A DNA stretch of 53,369 nt from Xenococcaceae cyanobacterium MO_167.B27. Lineage in GTDB: Bacteria > Cyanobacteriota > Cyanobacteriia > Cyanobacteriales > Xenococcaceae. A program made the translations under genes and the position numbers. This document shows positions 53,184-53,369 of the stretch, in pieces. Every line of letters begins with the position of its first letter. Position 1 is the first letter of the stretch. Below the pieces are notes generated by a model, which did not search any database, was not told the DNA's origin, and saw only the letters and a list, made by a program, of their open reading frames with translations. The stretch is taken from the NCBI GenBank assembly GCA_030065935.1, contig JASJCP010000018.1, positions 1-53,369 of the forward strand, given 5' to 3'.

Positions 53184-53369
53184 TCAAGCAACACTAGCTA
53201 TCGAGGATAGTCTTACAGTGTCTAGCCCAAGAGAAGATGCGGATTCTCTTTGCAAATTTACTGCTGCGTTTAAGTCTCTTGGAATGTCTTTTGTATTGCA
53301 GCTTGGACAATCCCATTCTCTATCTTTAAGACTCAATTCTTTATTGATATACCCACAACAAGAACAGGT
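53184..53369 (-). CDS. tnpB: TnpB of an IS200/IS605 element, partial
   Basis: The visible C-terminus has the zinc ribbon CSCC (CxxC) and DCPSC, followed by [19 protein letters not shown] and a stop at 53184. The last RuvC block reads PRDLNAA where relatives often read DRDLNAA; the final aspartate is kept. TnpB is an RNA-guided nuclease that protects the element's presence. The gene runs out of the window. The element has split an ABC ATPase gene. Confidence 0.85.
   Translation of the reverse strand, partial: TCSCCGYINKELSLKDREWDCPSCNTKDIPRDLNAAVNLQRESASSLGLDTVRLSSIASVA

Larger units (their letters stand above)
53145..53369 (-). mobile_element. IS200/IS605-family insertion in an ABC exporter gene (partial)
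   Basis: The right boundary falls at about 53142-53145, where H-loop codons of the ABC ATPase give way to the element's end. tnpB reads toward that boundary. The left part, and any tnpA, lie beyond the window. Confidence 0.75.

Noticed and set aside
1-53369. tRNA, rRNA or riboswitch
   Set aside because: I looked for cloverleaf ends (CCA-less acceptor pairs) and known motifs and found none that I could support by eye.

Overview
The window is chromosomal-type DNA from a cyanobacterium. The evidence is the many HIP1 octamers (GCGATCGC) inside genes and spacers, the low G+C, and a gene set in which close cyanobacterial relatives are easy to recognise: a cyanobacterial-type FtsH, a NatD-like permease, an RppA/RppB-type two-component pair, a PatA/PatG-type subtilase, a CYP110-like P450 and a lipid-A-disaccharide-synthase-like protein. 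A baeocystous or unicellular lineage (Pleurocapsales/Chroococcales) is a guess from general flavour and is not proven. No rRNA, tRNA or CRISPR array was found.

Layout. 1-6.5 kb: a sarcosine-oxidase-like flavoenzyme, a decayed ISAs1 transposase, a Dam-type adenine methyltransferase divergent from succinate dehydrogenase/fumarate reductase SdhA, a small membrane protein and a 290-bp MITE-like element. 6.5-16.8 kb: housekeeping and envelope genes (LpxB-like protein, secreted coiled-coil protein, pentapeptide-repeat protein, acyltransferase with a probable ATT start, leuD, ftsH, msrA), a hicAB toxin-antitoxin pair with a perfect operator palindrome, and an orphan sensor kinase. 16.9-19.6 kb: a broken tnpB and an orphan PatA/PatG-like subtilase whose 3' end is split by a one-base frameshift. 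20-33 kb: GNAT, GAF-GAF-adenylate cyclase followed 7 bp later by recQ, GxxExxY protein, GT39 glycosyltransferase, methyltransferase, metallo-beta-lactamase-fold hydrolase, mtnP, and a branched-chain/neutral amino acid permease.

33.5-48.2 kb is a metal/copper resistance island. It opens beside a truncated penicillin-binding-protein fragment and ends in a truncated multicopper oxidase. It holds a MerR regulator with small membrane/periplasmic proteins, an RND efflux system whose adaptor carries a Met/His-rich patch and a C-terminal FixH/YtkA-like domain (plus a stand-alone lipoprotein copy of that domain), a higBA pair, an RppAB-like two-component system, a cupredoxin, CopA, a thioredoxin-fold protein and a Met/His-rich secreted protein. 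Two near-identical 22-bp palindromes, one with exactly the 19-bp spacer expected of MerR promoters, tie the merR operon and the copA operon into one proposed regulon.

48.2-53.4 kb: a cyclic-nucleotide-domain sensor kinase, a cytochrome P450, a small HTH protein, a protein-kinase-like gene, and a decayed patch with two different ABC-exporter pseudogenes, one interrupted by an IS200/IS605-family element that runs off the window.
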